The position numbers were made by a program, and so were the translations under genes. Below, in pieces: positions 24,959 to 34,458 of a stretch of 64,000 bases of DNA. The DNA comes from Woeseiaceae bacterium (GTDB lineage: Bacteria > Pseudomonadota > Gammaproteobacteria > Steroidobacterales > Woeseiaceae), in contig JAPKEL010000003.1 of assembly GCA_028822065.1 (NCBI GenBank), positions 39,959-103,958 of the forward strand. The letters run 5' to 3'. How positions within the stretch are numbered: position 1 is the stretch's first letter; every line of letters begins with the position of its first letter. The notes below the pieces were generated by a model that saw only the letters and a program-made list of their open reading frames with translations, was not told the DNA's origin and made no database searches.

Positions 24959-26296
24959 GTGTTAGATGACAGCACAGAAAATTTAAGTATCGAGTTACCA
25001 GAGATGGATTCTTATTGGATGCCATTCACTGGAAATCGTTATTTTAAAGAAAATCCACGTGTGATTCATCGTGCAGAAGGAATGTATTGTTGGTCTCATG
25101 ATGGCAGAAAGTTACTTGATATGGTTGCTGGTTTATGGTGCTGCAATGCTGGTCATTGCGATCCCAGGATCGTGCAAGCTATCCAGGATCAGGCGGCTGA
25201 TCTAGATTATGCAATGGCTTTTCAGATTGGTCATCCCAAGGCGTTTGAGTTGGCATCAAAACTAACTGATTTGGCTCCAGAGGGAATTGATCATGCATTT
25301 TTTGTTAATTCTGGCTCAGAAGCGGTAGATACAGCCATGAAAATGACGTTGGCTTATCACCGTATTCGTGGTCAAGGTGAACGAACTCGTTTCATCGGAC
25401 GTGAGCGTGGCTATCATGGAGTAGGTTTTGGTGGCATCTCGGTAGGCGGTATGTCACCAAATCGTAAAATGTTTGGTGCTATGTTACCTGGCGTGGATCA
25501 TCTTCCACATACCCATAATCTCGAACATAATGCTTTTTCGAGAGGCTTACCAAGTTGGGGCGAGCATCTTGCTGATGAACTTGAGAATATCATTGCTTTA
25601 CATGATCCATCGAATATTGCTGGTGTTATTATTGAACCGATTGCTGGATCTGCGGGCGTCCTTTTACCTCCTCAAGGTTACCTTAAGAAAATCAGAGAAA
25701 TTTGTACAAAACATGGAATTATGTTGATCTTTGATGAGGTTATATGTGCTTTTGGGAGGACTGGCGATGCCTTTGCTGCAAAACGATTTGATGTTACTCC
25801 TGATATTATGACAACAGCTAAAGGTTTAACGAGTGGAACCGTTCCGATGGGTGCTGTGCTTACAAAAAGGGAGATATACGAGACATTCATGACAGGCCCC
25901 GATGGGGCAATTGAGTTTTTCCATGGTTATACTTATTCTGGCCATCCTTTAGCGGCGGCTGCCGCATGTGCGACCTTGGATGTTTATGCTGAGGATGATT
26001 TGTTTAATCGAGCGTTATCATTAGAAGATAAATTTGCTGATGCATTGCATTCACTTAAAGAAGAGCCGTATGTTATTGATGTGAGAAATTATGGTTTGAT
26101 TGGTGCGGTTGAACTTAAACCTATAGAAGGACAACCGACCGCTAGGGCGATGAGTATCTTTAGGGAATGTTACGATAAAGGTTTAATCATTAGAACCACG
26201 GGCGACACAATTGCTTTTTCTCCACCTTTGATCGTCAAGGAGAGTCAAATTGAGCAGACTGTGGAGATAATTCGAACTTCATTGAGGACGGCATGA
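24959..26296 (+). CDS. Class III aminotransferase, beta-alanine:pyruvate type
   Basis: PLP enzyme of 445 residues, GTG start with a strong AAGGAGAAGG ribosome binding site. It shows SYWMPFTGNRYFKENPR at the N-terminus, NSGSEAVDTAMK for phosphate binding, DEVICAFGRTG (259-269) and the Schiff-base Lys288 in TTAKGLTSG. The N-terminal text and the next gene fit omega-amino acid:pyruvate aminotransferases that turn beta-alanine into malonate semialdehyde. Its TGA overlaps the mmsA ATG by 4 nt, so the pair is translationally coupled. It differs clearly from the aminotransferase at 18843. Confidence 0.88.
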   Translation: MLDDSTENLSIELPEMDSYWMPFTGNRYFKENPRVIHRAEGMYCWSHDGRKLLDMVAGLWCCNAGHCDPRIVQAIQDQAADLDYAMAFQIGHPKAFELASKLTDLAPEGIDHAFFVNSGSEAVDTAMKMTLAYHRIRGQGERTRFIGRERGYHGVGFGGISVGGMSPNRKMFGAMLPGVDHLPHTHNLEHNAFSRGLPSWGEHLADELENIIALHDPSNIAGVIIEPIAGSAGVLLPPQGYLKKIREICTKHGIMLIFDEVICAFGRTGDAFAAKRFDVTPDIMTTAKGLTSGTVPMGAVLTKREIYETFMTGPDGAIEFFHGYTYSGHPLAAAAACATLDVYAEDDLFNRALSLEDKFADALHSLKEEPYVIDVRNYGLIGAVELKPIEGQPTARAMSIFRECYDKGLIIRTTGDTIAFSPPLIVKESQIEQTVEIIRTSLRTA

Positions 26297-27810
26297 ATTC
26301 AAAGAGAAATAATAATCCTGAGATCCGTGTTGTTGATAATTGGATTGATGGCAAGTTGTGTAAATCTGTTTCTAAGCATTATGATTCGGTGACAGATTCA
26401 GCCACAGGTGAGCCATGTGCTTCAGTAGTTATATCAACAGAAGAGGACGTGAAAGCAGCGATAAAATCTTCAGCTCTTGCTTTTGAAAGTTGGTCACGAA
26501 CACCGGTTCTTAGACGTGCAAAAGTAATGTTTAAATTTAAAGAGTTGATTGAGCGTGATAGAAGAGAAATTGCTCAAATCATTACTCAAGAGCATGGCAA
26601 GGTTCTTGATGATGCCGATGGATCGATTCAAAGAGGCTTGGAAGTTGTCGAGTTTGCCTGTGGAATTCCTCATTTAATTAAAGGCGATTACAACGATCAA
26701 GTTGGGACTGGAGTCGATACTTATTCCATGAGGCAACCGATGGGTATTTGTGTTGGGATTACTCCATTTAACTTTCCTGCTATGGTACCACTTTGGATGT
26801 TTCCAATAGCTATTGCCTGTGGCAATACTTTTATTTTGAAACCTTCCGAGAAAACCCCTACATGTGCCATTAAGTGGGCTGAGCTATTAAAAGAGGCCGG
26901 TTTGCCTGATGGAGTTTTCAATGTTATTCAAGGCGATCATGTTGCTGTGAATAGTCTGTTGAATGCTGACGAAGTAGCTGCAGTCAGTTTTGTTGGCTCT
27001 ACACCGGTTGCTGAGCATATATATAAAACTTGTTCTGAGAAAGGTAAACGTGTTCAAGCATTGGGTGGCGCAAAGAATCACCTTGTTGTGATGCCGGATG
27101 CGGATATGGAACAAGTTGCCGATGCATTATTGGGGGCCGGCTATGGCTCTGCCGGAGAGCGTTGTATGGCGATCTCTGCTGTTGTTACTGTTGGTAATTC
27201 AGCGGAAGCGCTGCTCGAAATATTGCTGCCTAAAATAGCTTCATTAAAAATTGGTCCCGGCACTGATAATACTAATCATATGGGCCCATTAATCACAGCA
27301 GAACATAGGGATAAGGTTCGATCTTATATCGATCTTGGTGAGTCTGAAGGGGCCTCTCTCCTTATTGATGGGAGGACACACGAAATAACTAATTCCTTAG
27401 GGTATTTTCTTGGCCCCACTCTATTCGATAATGTGACGAAAGAGATGCGTGTTTATCAAGAAGAAATTTTTGGACCGGTGCTAACAATTACTCGAGTTGA
27501 TAGTTTTGATCAGGCAGTTGGCCTGGTCAATGATCATCAATTTGGAAACGGTACCGCAATTTTCACTCGTGATGGCGATGCAGCTAGGGAGTTTTCTCAT
27601 AAAATTCTAGTTGGTATGGTTGGTGTTAATGTACCTATTCCTGTTCCATTGGCTTTTCATAGCTTTGGTGGATGGAAAAAGTCGCTATTTGGAAGTAATG
27701 GAGTTTATGGTATGGAAGGTGTTCGATTTTATACCAGATTAAAGACGGTAACATCAAGATGGCCCGCAGGAATTAGATCTGGTGCAGAGTTCTCGATGCC
27801 TACCATGTAA
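26293..27810 (+). CDS. mmsA: CoA-acylating (methyl)malonate-semialdehyde dehydrogenase
   Basis: Aldehyde dehydrogenase superfamily enzyme of 505 residues that converts malonate or methylmalonate semialdehyde to acetyl- or propionyl-CoA with NAD+ and CoA. Hallmarks are GITPFNFPAMVPLWM near 155-169, ILKPSEKTP, VSFVGSTPVAEHIY, and ALGGAKNH. In the last, the general-base Glu of ordinary aldehyde dehydrogenases is replaced, as is usual in MmsA. Catalytic Cys291 is in SAGERCMAIS. Coupling to the upstream beta-alanine-type aminotransferase gives a route from C3 amines to acetyl-CoA. It is not a standard PuuC. Confidence 0.93.
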   Translation: MNSKRNNNPEIRVVDNWIDGKLCKSVSKHYDSVTDSATGEPCASVVISTEEDVKAAIKSSALAFESWSRTPVLRRAKVMFKFKELIERDRREIAQIITQEHGKVLDDADGSIQRGLEVVEFACGIPHLIKGDYNDQVGTGVDTYSMRQPMGICVGITPFNFPAMVPLWMFPIAIACGNTFILKPSEKTPTCAIKWAELLKEAGLPDGVFNVIQGDHVAVNSLLNADEVAAVSFVGSTPVAEHIYKTCSEKGKRVQALGGAKNHLVVMPDADMEQVADALLGAGYGSAGERCMAISAVVTVGNSAEALLEILLPKIASLKIGPGTDNTNHMGPLITAEHRDKVRSYIDLGESEGASLLIDGRTHEITNSLGYFLGPTLFDNVTKEMRVYQEEIFGPVLTITRVDSFDQAVGLVNDHQFGNGTAIFTRDGDAAREFSHKILVGMVGVNVPIPVPLAFHSFGGWKKSLFGSNGVYGMEGVRFYTRLKTVTSRWPAGIRSGAEFSMPTM

Positions 27811-27827
27811 ACTAATTTGCCTGTTTC

Positions 27828-28883
27828 ATGAAAACCTTAAGTATCGATGCTTTTTTTGAGCAAAAAAAATTACTTGGACAAGAGTTGGTACTTGCGACTG
27901 TAAGTTTTACAGAGGGTTCCACTTACAGCAAAATCGGCACTTATATGCTGATATCTGATGACGGCCATTTTTCTGGGATGTTATCAGGTGGCTGCCTTGA
28001 GGGTGATCTCGTGGAGCAAGCAAAGATAGTGCTAACAGAGAATAAATCTTCGTTGATTACTTATGATTTAAGTAATGAGGATTCGCTTTGGGGTTTGGGT
28101 GTTGGATGTGACGGTTTAATGCGTATATTTTTACAACCCTTATTACCAAAAAATAATTATGAACCATTCCAATCATTACAAGACTATTTAACCACGAATG
28201 AATTTGGTGTTATGGCTATCGTGGTTGAGTCTGATAATTCTGATGACATAGGCGCAAGTTTACTTGGTAACAATAAAAGTAAAAAGAATTTCGGTGTTTC
28301 TGAATTATTATTACCTAAAATAAATGAAAGAATTAAATATAGTCTGGCTTCCAGATCTTCTTTACTGAGCGCTGAGGGTGTTGATGGCACATCAATTTTG
28401 TGTGCTCTTTTGAAACCAGTACCAAAAATTCTGATTCTAGGTGCTGGTAACGATGCTATTCCACTGGTTAATTTTTGTACAGAATTGGGTTGGTTGGTTA
28501 CCATTCAAGATCATCGTCCAGCATATATCGAGTCAGTGGATTTCGGAGAAAATACTAGAGCCTGTAATTACGCTGTCAATGCAGTGACTAAAAACATAGA
28601 TATTGAGGATTTTCATGCTGTTGTGGTGATGACTCATCATTTTGACCAGGATCAGAATTACCTAAAGATTATTGCTGAAACCAATATTCCTTACGTTGGC
28701 TTACTTGGGCCTAAAGAGAGAAAAAATAAGATTTTAACTGAGTTAGGTGAAGCAGCATTAAGTCTTAAAGACCGTCTTCATGGCCCAGCAGGACTTGATA
28801 TTGGTGGAAGAGGATCAAGCACGATTGCGTTATCAATCGTCTCGCAAATTCATCAGGAATTAATTTACAGAAAAGTATTGTAA
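27828..28883 (+). CDS. xdhC: XdhC/CoxI-family molybdenum cofactor insertion protein
   Basis: A 351-residue protein with the two parts of the XdhC family. The N-terminal segment carries GSTYSKIGTYMLI and MLSGGCLEGDLVEQA. The C-terminal Rossmann domain begins ILILGAGNDAIPLV near residue 202 and ends DIGGRGSSTIALSIVSQI. XdhC binds molybdenum cofactor and helps sulfurate and insert it into xanthine-dehydrogenase-type enzymes. No such enzyme is encoded here. It follows mmsA by 17 bp and so seems cotranscribed with the amine catabolic genes. The Moco genes are 9 kb downstream. Confidence 0.88.
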   Translation: MKTLSIDAFFEQKKLLGQELVLATVSFTEGSTYSKIGTYMLISDDGHFSGMLSGGCLEGDLVEQAKIVLTENKSSLITYDLSNEDSLWGLGVGCDGLMRIFLQPLLPKNNYEPFQSLQDYLTTNEFGVMAIVVESDNSDDIGASLLGNNKSKKNFGVSELLLPKINERIKYSLASRSSLLSAEGVDGTSILCALLKPVPKILILGAGNDAIPLVNFCTELGWLVTIQDHRPAYIESVDFGENTRACNYAVNAVTKNIDIEDFHAVVVMTHHFDQDQNYLKIIAETNIPYVGLLGPKERKNKILTELGEAALSLKDRLHGPAGLDIGGRGSSTIALSIVSQIHQELIYRKVL

Positions 28884-28913
28884 GAACTACGATCTTGCAT
28901 TTATTGTTATTTT

Positions 28914-30062
28914 TTATTCTTGTAGACTACCGGTAAACGCAGCTATAACTTCTCTCATTTTTGGAACCCATCGCATTACAATTAACAACTCATTTTCTTG
29001 GTCGATCCAAATGTAATTTCCACCGGCACCACTGGCAAAAAAAGCAGAAGTCGGAGCATTGGAAATCGCCTGATTGGTATTGAGCCACCAGAGGTAACCA
29101 TAACGGAGGTTCGTTGGGGACGGTGCTGTGGCAAGTGTAATCCAATTTTCTGAAATCAGTTGTTGTTCTTTCCATTTTCCGTTATTCATGAAGAGATAGC
29201 CGTATCTGGCGTGATCAAGTGTGCTAATAAAAAATCCGCCACCCCAGTGACCCCCACCTGATGGGGATTGCATGCGCTTGCCGTCAATCTCCACCCATGA
29301 GTTCCTGTAACCGTGCCATTCCCATTCATCACTAGCTCCGATAGGGTCCATAATACGTTCTTTTAGGATGTCATCTAAAGGTTTTCGCCAGATATTAAGT
29401 AACGTGTAGGCCAGCATATTTACGCGGGTGTCATTGTATTTATAGAAGGTACCGGGTTCATGCATATCCCGGTTGATAGCGATGGCAGGGTCAAAATTTG
29501 CCGGTCTATCCGCCCAGTCGGGTTTCCCCCAGAGTACCCCACTCCAATCTGAGTTTTGATGCAAGAAATGCTCCCAGGTGATGGATTCATTATGCAGTTG
29601 ATTAAAACTCTCATGAGGGAAGGTATTTTTTACCTTTTTTCTGACATCGGGTATCAGGCCATCATCATAGGCTAAACCCGCCATTGTCGACAGATAGCTT
29701 TTAGTCACACTAAAAGTCATATCTTCACGGTCGATATCTCCCCATTCCGCAACAATATATCCTTTCCTGATAACTAACCCCGATCCTTGCTCTCGTTTTT
29801 TTGTGGGTCCCAAGATACTAAAGAGGGGTTCGCGACCAAAACTATTTTCAATGAATTGATTCATATCATGCGGTTTAACCACAGTATTTTTTTTAGCCAG
29901 CTCCACTGCCGCTGCAAGTTTTTCTGCATCTATTCCTAGGGATTCCGGTGGTCGTCTTTCCCATTTTCCGTTTGGGGGAAAATAGATATCGTTCTGAGCC
30001 TGCAGTAGTTTTAAAGGAAGCAGGAAAACGAAGAGTAAGGCAATTCTAGGGCTTTTTAACAT
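28914..30062 (-). CDS. Exported serine hydrolase, beta-lactamase class C fold
   Basis: A 382-residue secreted protein with a signal peptide (hydrophobic residues 5-20, cleavage near LQAQ). It has a penicillin-binding/class C esterase domain. The nucleophile motif SVTK is at 118-121. The second motif reads YND (209-211) instead of Y-x-N, and SGGGHWGGGFFIST follows. True beta-lactamase activity is not implied; esterase or peptidase activity is likelier. Base composition is visibly richer in GC than the neighbours (several 60-base lines near 50%), hinting at acquisition by transfer. It lies 51 bp downstream of thrS on the same strand. Confidence 0.82.
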   Translation of the reverse strand: MLKSPRIALLFVFLLPLKLLQAQNDIYFPPNGKWERRPPESLGIDAEKLAAAVELAKKNTVVKPHDMNQFIENSFGREPLFSILGPTKKREQGSGLVIRKGYIVAEWGDIDREDMTFSVTKSYLSTMAGLAYDDGLIPDVRKKVKNTFPHESFNQLHNESITWEHFLHQNSDWSGVLWGKPDWADRPANFDPAIAINRDMHEPGTFYKYNDTRVNMLAYTLLNIWRKPLDDILKERIMDPIGASDEWEWHGYRNSWVEIDGKRMQSPSGGGHWGGGFFISTLDHARYGYLFMNNGKWKEQQLISENWITLATAPSPTNLRYGYLWWLNTNQAISNAPTSAFFASGAGGNYIWIDQENELLIVMRWVPKMREVIAAFTGSLQE

Positions 30063-30113
30063 TCACTTGAACCCATTAAAAAAACTTTATTCATTTTTTC
30101 TAATATAAAATTA

Positions 30114-32036
30114 TTATTTTGAATTATTTTGAATCTCTTTTTTTAATTCTTTAATGGCATCATCCAAATTCATGGTTTTTTGATCTTTTGTGCCTAAACG
30201 ACGAATTGAAACACTTTTTTCTTTAATCTCACGATGACCAACCGCCATCAGTACAGGAATTTTTGCGAGACTGTGCTCTCTTACTTTGTAAGATATTTTT
30301 TCATTCCTAAGATCGCATTCAGCCGTTATACCTGCGGTCTGTAATTTCTTTGCAACGGTTTTTGCATATTCATCGGCATCCGATGTGATGGTAAGAACCT
30401 TTACGGGTAATGGCGATAACCAAAGCGGCAGATTTCCAGCATGATGCTCGATTAATATGCCAATAAAACGCTCCAACGAACCAAATATAGCCCTGTGTAA
30501 TAATACTGGAGTATGTTTCTGTCCATCCTCACCAATATAGGTTGCATTGAGTCTGGTGGGTAAATTTAAATCCACTTGATGGGTGCCGCATTGCCAATCT
30601 CTACCTATCGCATCCCTCAAAACAAACTCTAATTTCGGGCCATAGAATGCGCCCTCACCAGGATTGTACTTATACTCAAGTCCGGTTTTTTCAAGCGCTT
30701 CTTTTAGCGCAGTCTCAGCTTTATCCCAAATTTCATCATCACCGACACGGATTTTTGGTCGATCAGCAAATTTAATAATGACATCATTGAATCCAAAGTC
30801 GCGATAGATACCAAGGATTAATTCGCAAACAGCGATTGTCTCGCCTGTTATTTGCTCAAGCGTACAAAAGATATGAGCATCATCTTGAGTGAATGCGCGT
30901 ACCCTAAGCATCCCATGCAAAGCTCCGGAGGGTTCATAGCGATGCACCTTACCAAATTCTGCAAGACGATAGGGTAAATCACGATAGCTGGTTATACCTT
31001 GTTTGAAAATTTGAACATGACCGGGGCAATTCATCGGTTTGATGGCAAAGTTTCTGCCGTCACCCGTTTCTGTAGTATACATATGCTCACCAAAAGATTC
31101 CCAATGACCCGAGGCCTCCCATAGTGATCGATCCATTAGTTCTGGAGTATTGACTTCACTGTAACCAGCATTTGTTTGTTTTTCTCTCATATAATCTATG
31201 AGTTTTTGGAATAACCCCCAACCTTTAGGGTGCCAAAAAATCGCACCAGGAGCTTCATCTTGAAAATGAAAGAGGTCCATTTTTTTACCCAGTTTTCTGT
31301 GGTCTCTTTTTTCAGCTTCTTCAAGTCTAAAAAGATATTTTTTTAGATCTTTATTGGTTAACCAAGCAGTGCCATAGATTCGTTGGAGCATTTCATTTTT
31401 TGCATCGCCCTTCCAATAAGCACCGGCAATTTTTGTAAGTTTAAAGGCGCCAATGTGTTTAAGAGAAGGTAGGTGCGGCCCTCTGCATAAATCAATAAAC
31501 CCTGATGAACCTTGTCGGTATATTTGAAAATTATCTACTTGATCTGAATTTTGGATGATATCAATTTTATATTTTTCTGAGCGTTCCTTAAATAGTTCAA
31601 CAGCCTCTTTTTTTGACTTTAAGGATTTTTCAATAAATTCTTCAGAGGCAATAATTTTTTGCATTTCTTTTTCGATTTTTGGAAGATCATCAACAGATAA
31701 TTGATCTTCAAAAAGGAAATCATAATAGAACCCGTTTTCAATGGTCGGTCCAATGACGAGCTTTGCTTTTGGATAGAGGTTTTTTACCGCTCTTGCGAGG
31801 ACGTGCGCGGTAAGAGTATGTCGCATAATTTCAATGCCTTCTTCACTATTAATGGTGATCAATGAAACTTCGGCATCATCATTAATTTGATCACTCAAAT
31901 CATGCTGGATGCCATTAATATTGACAGCTACAGCAGCTTTGGCGAGATTTGCTCCAATTGATACAGCAATTTCAAGTCCATTAGTTGGTTTATTGAAATT
32001 TTTTTCAGACCCATCAGGGAGTTTTATTGTGACCAT
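30114..32036 (-). CDS. thrS: Threonyl-tRNA synthetase
   Basis: Class II aminoacyl-tRNA synthetase of 640 residues, full family length. It has an N-terminal TGS domain, an editing domain (with RHTLTAHVLARAVKNLYP), the catalytic core and a C-terminal anticodon-binding domain. The zinc/active-site motif KPMNCPGHVQIFK lies near residue 330, and RVRAFTQDDAHIF is motif 2-like. In many gammaproteobacteria infC-rpmI-rplT follow thrS; here the next gene is a serine hydrolase, so the usual cluster is broken. A divergent zur-like gene starts 135 bp away. Confidence 0.97.
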   Translation of the reverse strand: MVTIKLPDGSEKNFNKPTNGLEIAVSIGANLAKAAVAVNINGIQHDLSDQINDDAEVSLITINSEEGIEIMRHTLTAHVLARAVKNLYPKAKLVIGPTIENGFYYDFLFEDQLSVDDLPKIEKEMQKIIASEEFIEKSLKSKKEAVELFKERSEKYKIDIIQNSDQVDNFQIYRQGSSGFIDLCRGPHLPSLKHIGAFKLTKIAGAYWKGDAKNEMLQRIYGTAWLTNKDLKKYLFRLEEAEKRDHRKLGKKMDLFHFQDEAPGAIFWHPKGWGLFQKLIDYMREKQTNAGYSEVNTPELMDRSLWEASGHWESFGEHMYTTETGDGRNFAIKPMNCPGHVQIFKQGITSYRDLPYRLAEFGKVHRYEPSGALHGMLRVRAFTQDDAHIFCTLEQITGETIAVCELILGIYRDFGFNDVIIKFADRPKIRVGDDEIWDKAETALKEALEKTGLEYKYNPGEGAFYGPKLEFVLRDAIGRDWQCGTHQVDLNLPTRLNATYIGEDGQKHTPVLLHRAIFGSLERFIGILIEHHAGNLPLWLSPLPVKVLTITSDADEYAKTVAKKLQTAGITAECDLRNEKISYKVREHSLAKIPVLMAVGHREIKEKSVSIRRLGTKDQKTMNLDDAIKELKKEIQNNSK

Positions 32037-32171
32037 TTTATATTCTCGAATTATATAAAATTATTTTAAATTGAATTTGTGGCATTATTGTACCTCAAAA
32101 CAAACAGTCCTATAACTAAGAAGTATTTTTTTTGATATGTAGAGCTTATTTATAAGGACATGAGCTAAGAA

Positions 32172-32666
32172 ATGAATAAAAAATATATAACCAATAATCA
32201 TTTGAATGACAGTCATGATCACGACCTATGTATTGAAGATGCGCTGCAAAATGCTGAGGTAATTTGCAGGAAAAAAGGTTTGAGATTTACTAAGATTCGT
32301 CAAAAAGTTTTAGAATTAATATGGGGCAGTCATAAACCATTAGGTGCTTATGATATTCTTAATACTCTAAGATCCGAAGGAACAAAAGCGGAGCCACCTA
32401 CCGTATATCGTGCGCTTGGTTTTTTAATTGAAGCTGAATTAGTTCATCGCTTAGATTCACTGAATGCCTTTATAGGGTGTACTGATCCGAGTAATTCGCA
32501 TCAAGGTCAATTTCTCATCTGCCGTGATTGCCGAAGTGTCACAGAGTTGGGTGATGATGAAATTCTTGACTTGGTACAATCTAAAGCATCAGATATGGGT
32601 TTCTCTGCTATTCATCAGATGCTTGAAATTCAAGGTCAATGCAAAAGTTGCCGTGCTCCAAAATAG
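32172..32666 (+). CDS. zur: Fur-family regulator, Zur-like
   Basis: A 164-residue Fur-family metalloregulator. The winged helix carries LRFTKIRQKVLELI and PPTVYRALGFLIEAELVHRL. Two structural-zinc CxxC pairs are present, Cys117/Cys120 and Cys157/Cys160. The N-terminal His/Asp-rich run (HLNDSHDHDLC) and the short SHQGQFLICRDC region fit Zur better than Fur. Zur represses zinc uptake when zinc is replete. No target gene or recognisable Zur box is in the window, so the assignment rests on sequence style. Confidence 0.82.
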   Translation: MNKKYITNNHLNDSHDHDLCIEDALQNAEVICRKKGLRFTKIRQKVLELIWGSHKPLGAYDILNTLRSEGTKAEPPTVYRALGFLIEAELVHRLDSLNAFIGCTDPSNSHQGQFLICRDCRSVTELGDDEILDLVQSKASDMGFSAIHQMLEIQGQCKSCRAPK

Positions 32667-32722
32667 TATTAAAACCTGATATCTAAATTACTGTAAAATT
32701 AAGCCTAAAAATTTGCAAAAAT

Positions 32723-34390
32723 ATGAGTGAAGATTTATCTAAAGATTTTATACGACAAATTATTGATCAAGACATACTTGAGGATTCGTCCTGTCAGGTC
32801 GTAACGCGATTTCCTCCCGAGCCAAATGGTTTCCTGCATTTAGGTCATGCTAAGTCTATTTGTCTAAACTTTGGTGTTGCAGCAGAAAAAAATGGAATAA
32901 CTTTCTTAAGGTTTGATGATACAAACCCCACCAAAGAAAATGAAATATTTGTTGAATCTATAAAAAAAGATGTGACTTGGCTTGGTTTCGATTGGGGTAA
33001 AAAATTAACGCATGCTTCGGATTATTTTGAACAGTTTTATCTAGCGGCAATCTCTTTAATTGAAAAAAATCTCGCTTACGTTGACGAGTCAACGCCAGAG
33101 GAGATAAAAATATCAAGGGGTACGCTTACAAAACCAGGTATTGATAGTCCTTTTAGAAGTCGATCTGCACAAGAAAATTTAGATATTTTTAAGCGCATGC
33201 GAAATGGCGAATTTTCTGATGGCAAAATGATCTTGAGAGCAAAGATAGATATGGCTTCACCCAATATGAACTTAAGAGATCCAGCAATATATCGGATAAG
33301 ACATTACCAACATCAGAGAACAGCTGATAAATGGTGTATCTATCCGATGTATGATTTTGCGCATGCACTTTCTGATGCTTTTGAAGGGATTACTTATTCG
33401 CTTTGCACATTGGAATTTGAGGATCATCGTCCACTATATAATTGGTTTGTAAAGCAGGTGGAAACTCAACATTGTCCGCGTCAAATTGAATTTTCAAGAT
33501 TAAACCTTGCTTATTCTTTAACCAGTAAAAGAAAATTGAATGATTTGATTGAAAAAGGAGTTGTAGATGGTTGGGATGACCCTCGTTTGGTGACGATTTC
33601 CGGAATGAAGAGGAGGGGATATCCAGCATCAGCTATTTTAGACTTCTGTAAAAGAATTGGAGTTACTAAGAAAGATAATATTATAGAAATGGGCGTTCTT
33701 GAGAATTGCGTTAGAAAGAATCTTGGAGATACCTCTGAACGAAGAATGGGAGTATTAAAGCCATTGAAGGTTACCTTATCAAATTATGATGAAGGTCAAG
33801 TGGAGTATCTTGACGCACAGAATCATCCTAATTTTCCAGATTTAGGTATTAGAAAGATGCCTTTCTGTCGTGAATTATATATTGAGAGCAGTGACTTCTT
33901 AGAGGATGCCCCAAGAAAATTTTTTAGATTAAAGCCTGGTGGCGAAGTGAGGTTGCGTTATGCTTATATTATTCGCTGTGATGAAGTGATTAAGAACTCC
34001 AATGGGGAAGTGATTGAGCTTATATGTAGTTATGATGTGGATACAAAAAGTGGTACTGGAAAAAGTGACAAGAAAGTTAAAGGGACTATTCATTGGGTAT
34101 CAGCACAACATTCCATTACTTCTGAAGTAAGGCTTTATGATCGACTGTTTAAGATACCTGATCCTGCGAATGTCGATGATATAGAAGCATCAATAAACCC
34201 TCACTCACTGGAAATCGTCGAGGCAGAGCTCGAATCCTCATTCGCCGAAGAAAATGCACCCAAAGTCTTCCAGTTAGAAAGAAATGGATATTTTTGCCTC
34301 GATAATATGAGTGAAAAAAAGAGTTTTAATCGCGTTGTAACGTTAAGAGATTCATGGGCTAAAATTGAAAAACAAGCGCTTAATTCATAA
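32723..34390 (+). CDS. glnS: Glutaminyl-tRNA synthetase
   Basis: Class I synthetase of 555 residues. The HIGH-type motif reads HLGH at 39-42 within RFPPEPNGFLHLGHAKS, and the KMSKS-type motif reads TSKRK at 267-271. NLAYSLTSKR and DDPRLVTISGMKRRG are GlnRS wording and not GluRS. The C-terminal beta-barrel anticodon domain (YDVDTKSGTGKSDKKVKGTIHW region) is complete. Direct glutaminylation is typical of gammaproteobacteria and supports the taxonomic reading. It is separated by 56 bp from the zur-like gene. Confidence 0.97.
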   Translation: MSEDLSKDFIRQIIDQDILEDSSCQVVTRFPPEPNGFLHLGHAKSICLNFGVAAEKNGITFLRFDDTNPTKENEIFVESIKKDVTWLGFDWGKKLTHASDYFEQFYLAAISLIEKNLAYVDESTPEEIKISRGTLTKPGIDSPFRSRSAQENLDIFKRMRNGEFSDGKMILRAKIDMASPNMNLRDPAIYRIRHYQHQRTADKWCIYPMYDFAHALSDAFEGITYSLCTLEFEDHRPLYNWFVKQVETQHCPRQIEFSRLNLAYSLTSKRKLNDLIEKGVVDGWDDPRLVTISGMKRRGYPASAILDFCKRIGVTKKDNIIEMGVLENCVRKNLGDTSERRMGVLKPLKVTLSNYDEGQVEYLDAQNHPNFPDLGIRKMPFCRELYIESSDFLEDAPRKFFRLKPGGEVRLRYAYIIRCDEVIKNSNGEVIELICSYDVDTKSGTGKSDKKVKGTIHWVSAQHSITSEVRLYDRLFKIPDPANVDDIEASINPHSLEIVEAELESSFAEENAPKVFQLERNGYFCLDNMSEKKSFNRVVTLRDSWAKIEKQALNS

Positions 34391-34458
34391 AAGTATTTCT
34401 TGATTGTTGATTAAAAAATTAGAAATATACTCAATGATCAATTTTTTTGATTAACTAA

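Noticed and set aside
32037..32171. Zur box in the thrS-zur intergenic region
   Set aside because: No dyad resembling the gammaproteobacterial Zur site was found on reading both strands.
34391..34458. Bidirectional terminator between glnS and the acyl-CoA dehydrogenase gene
   Set aside because: Only a weak ATCAA/TTGAT pairing around a T-run is visible, with no GC-rich stem.
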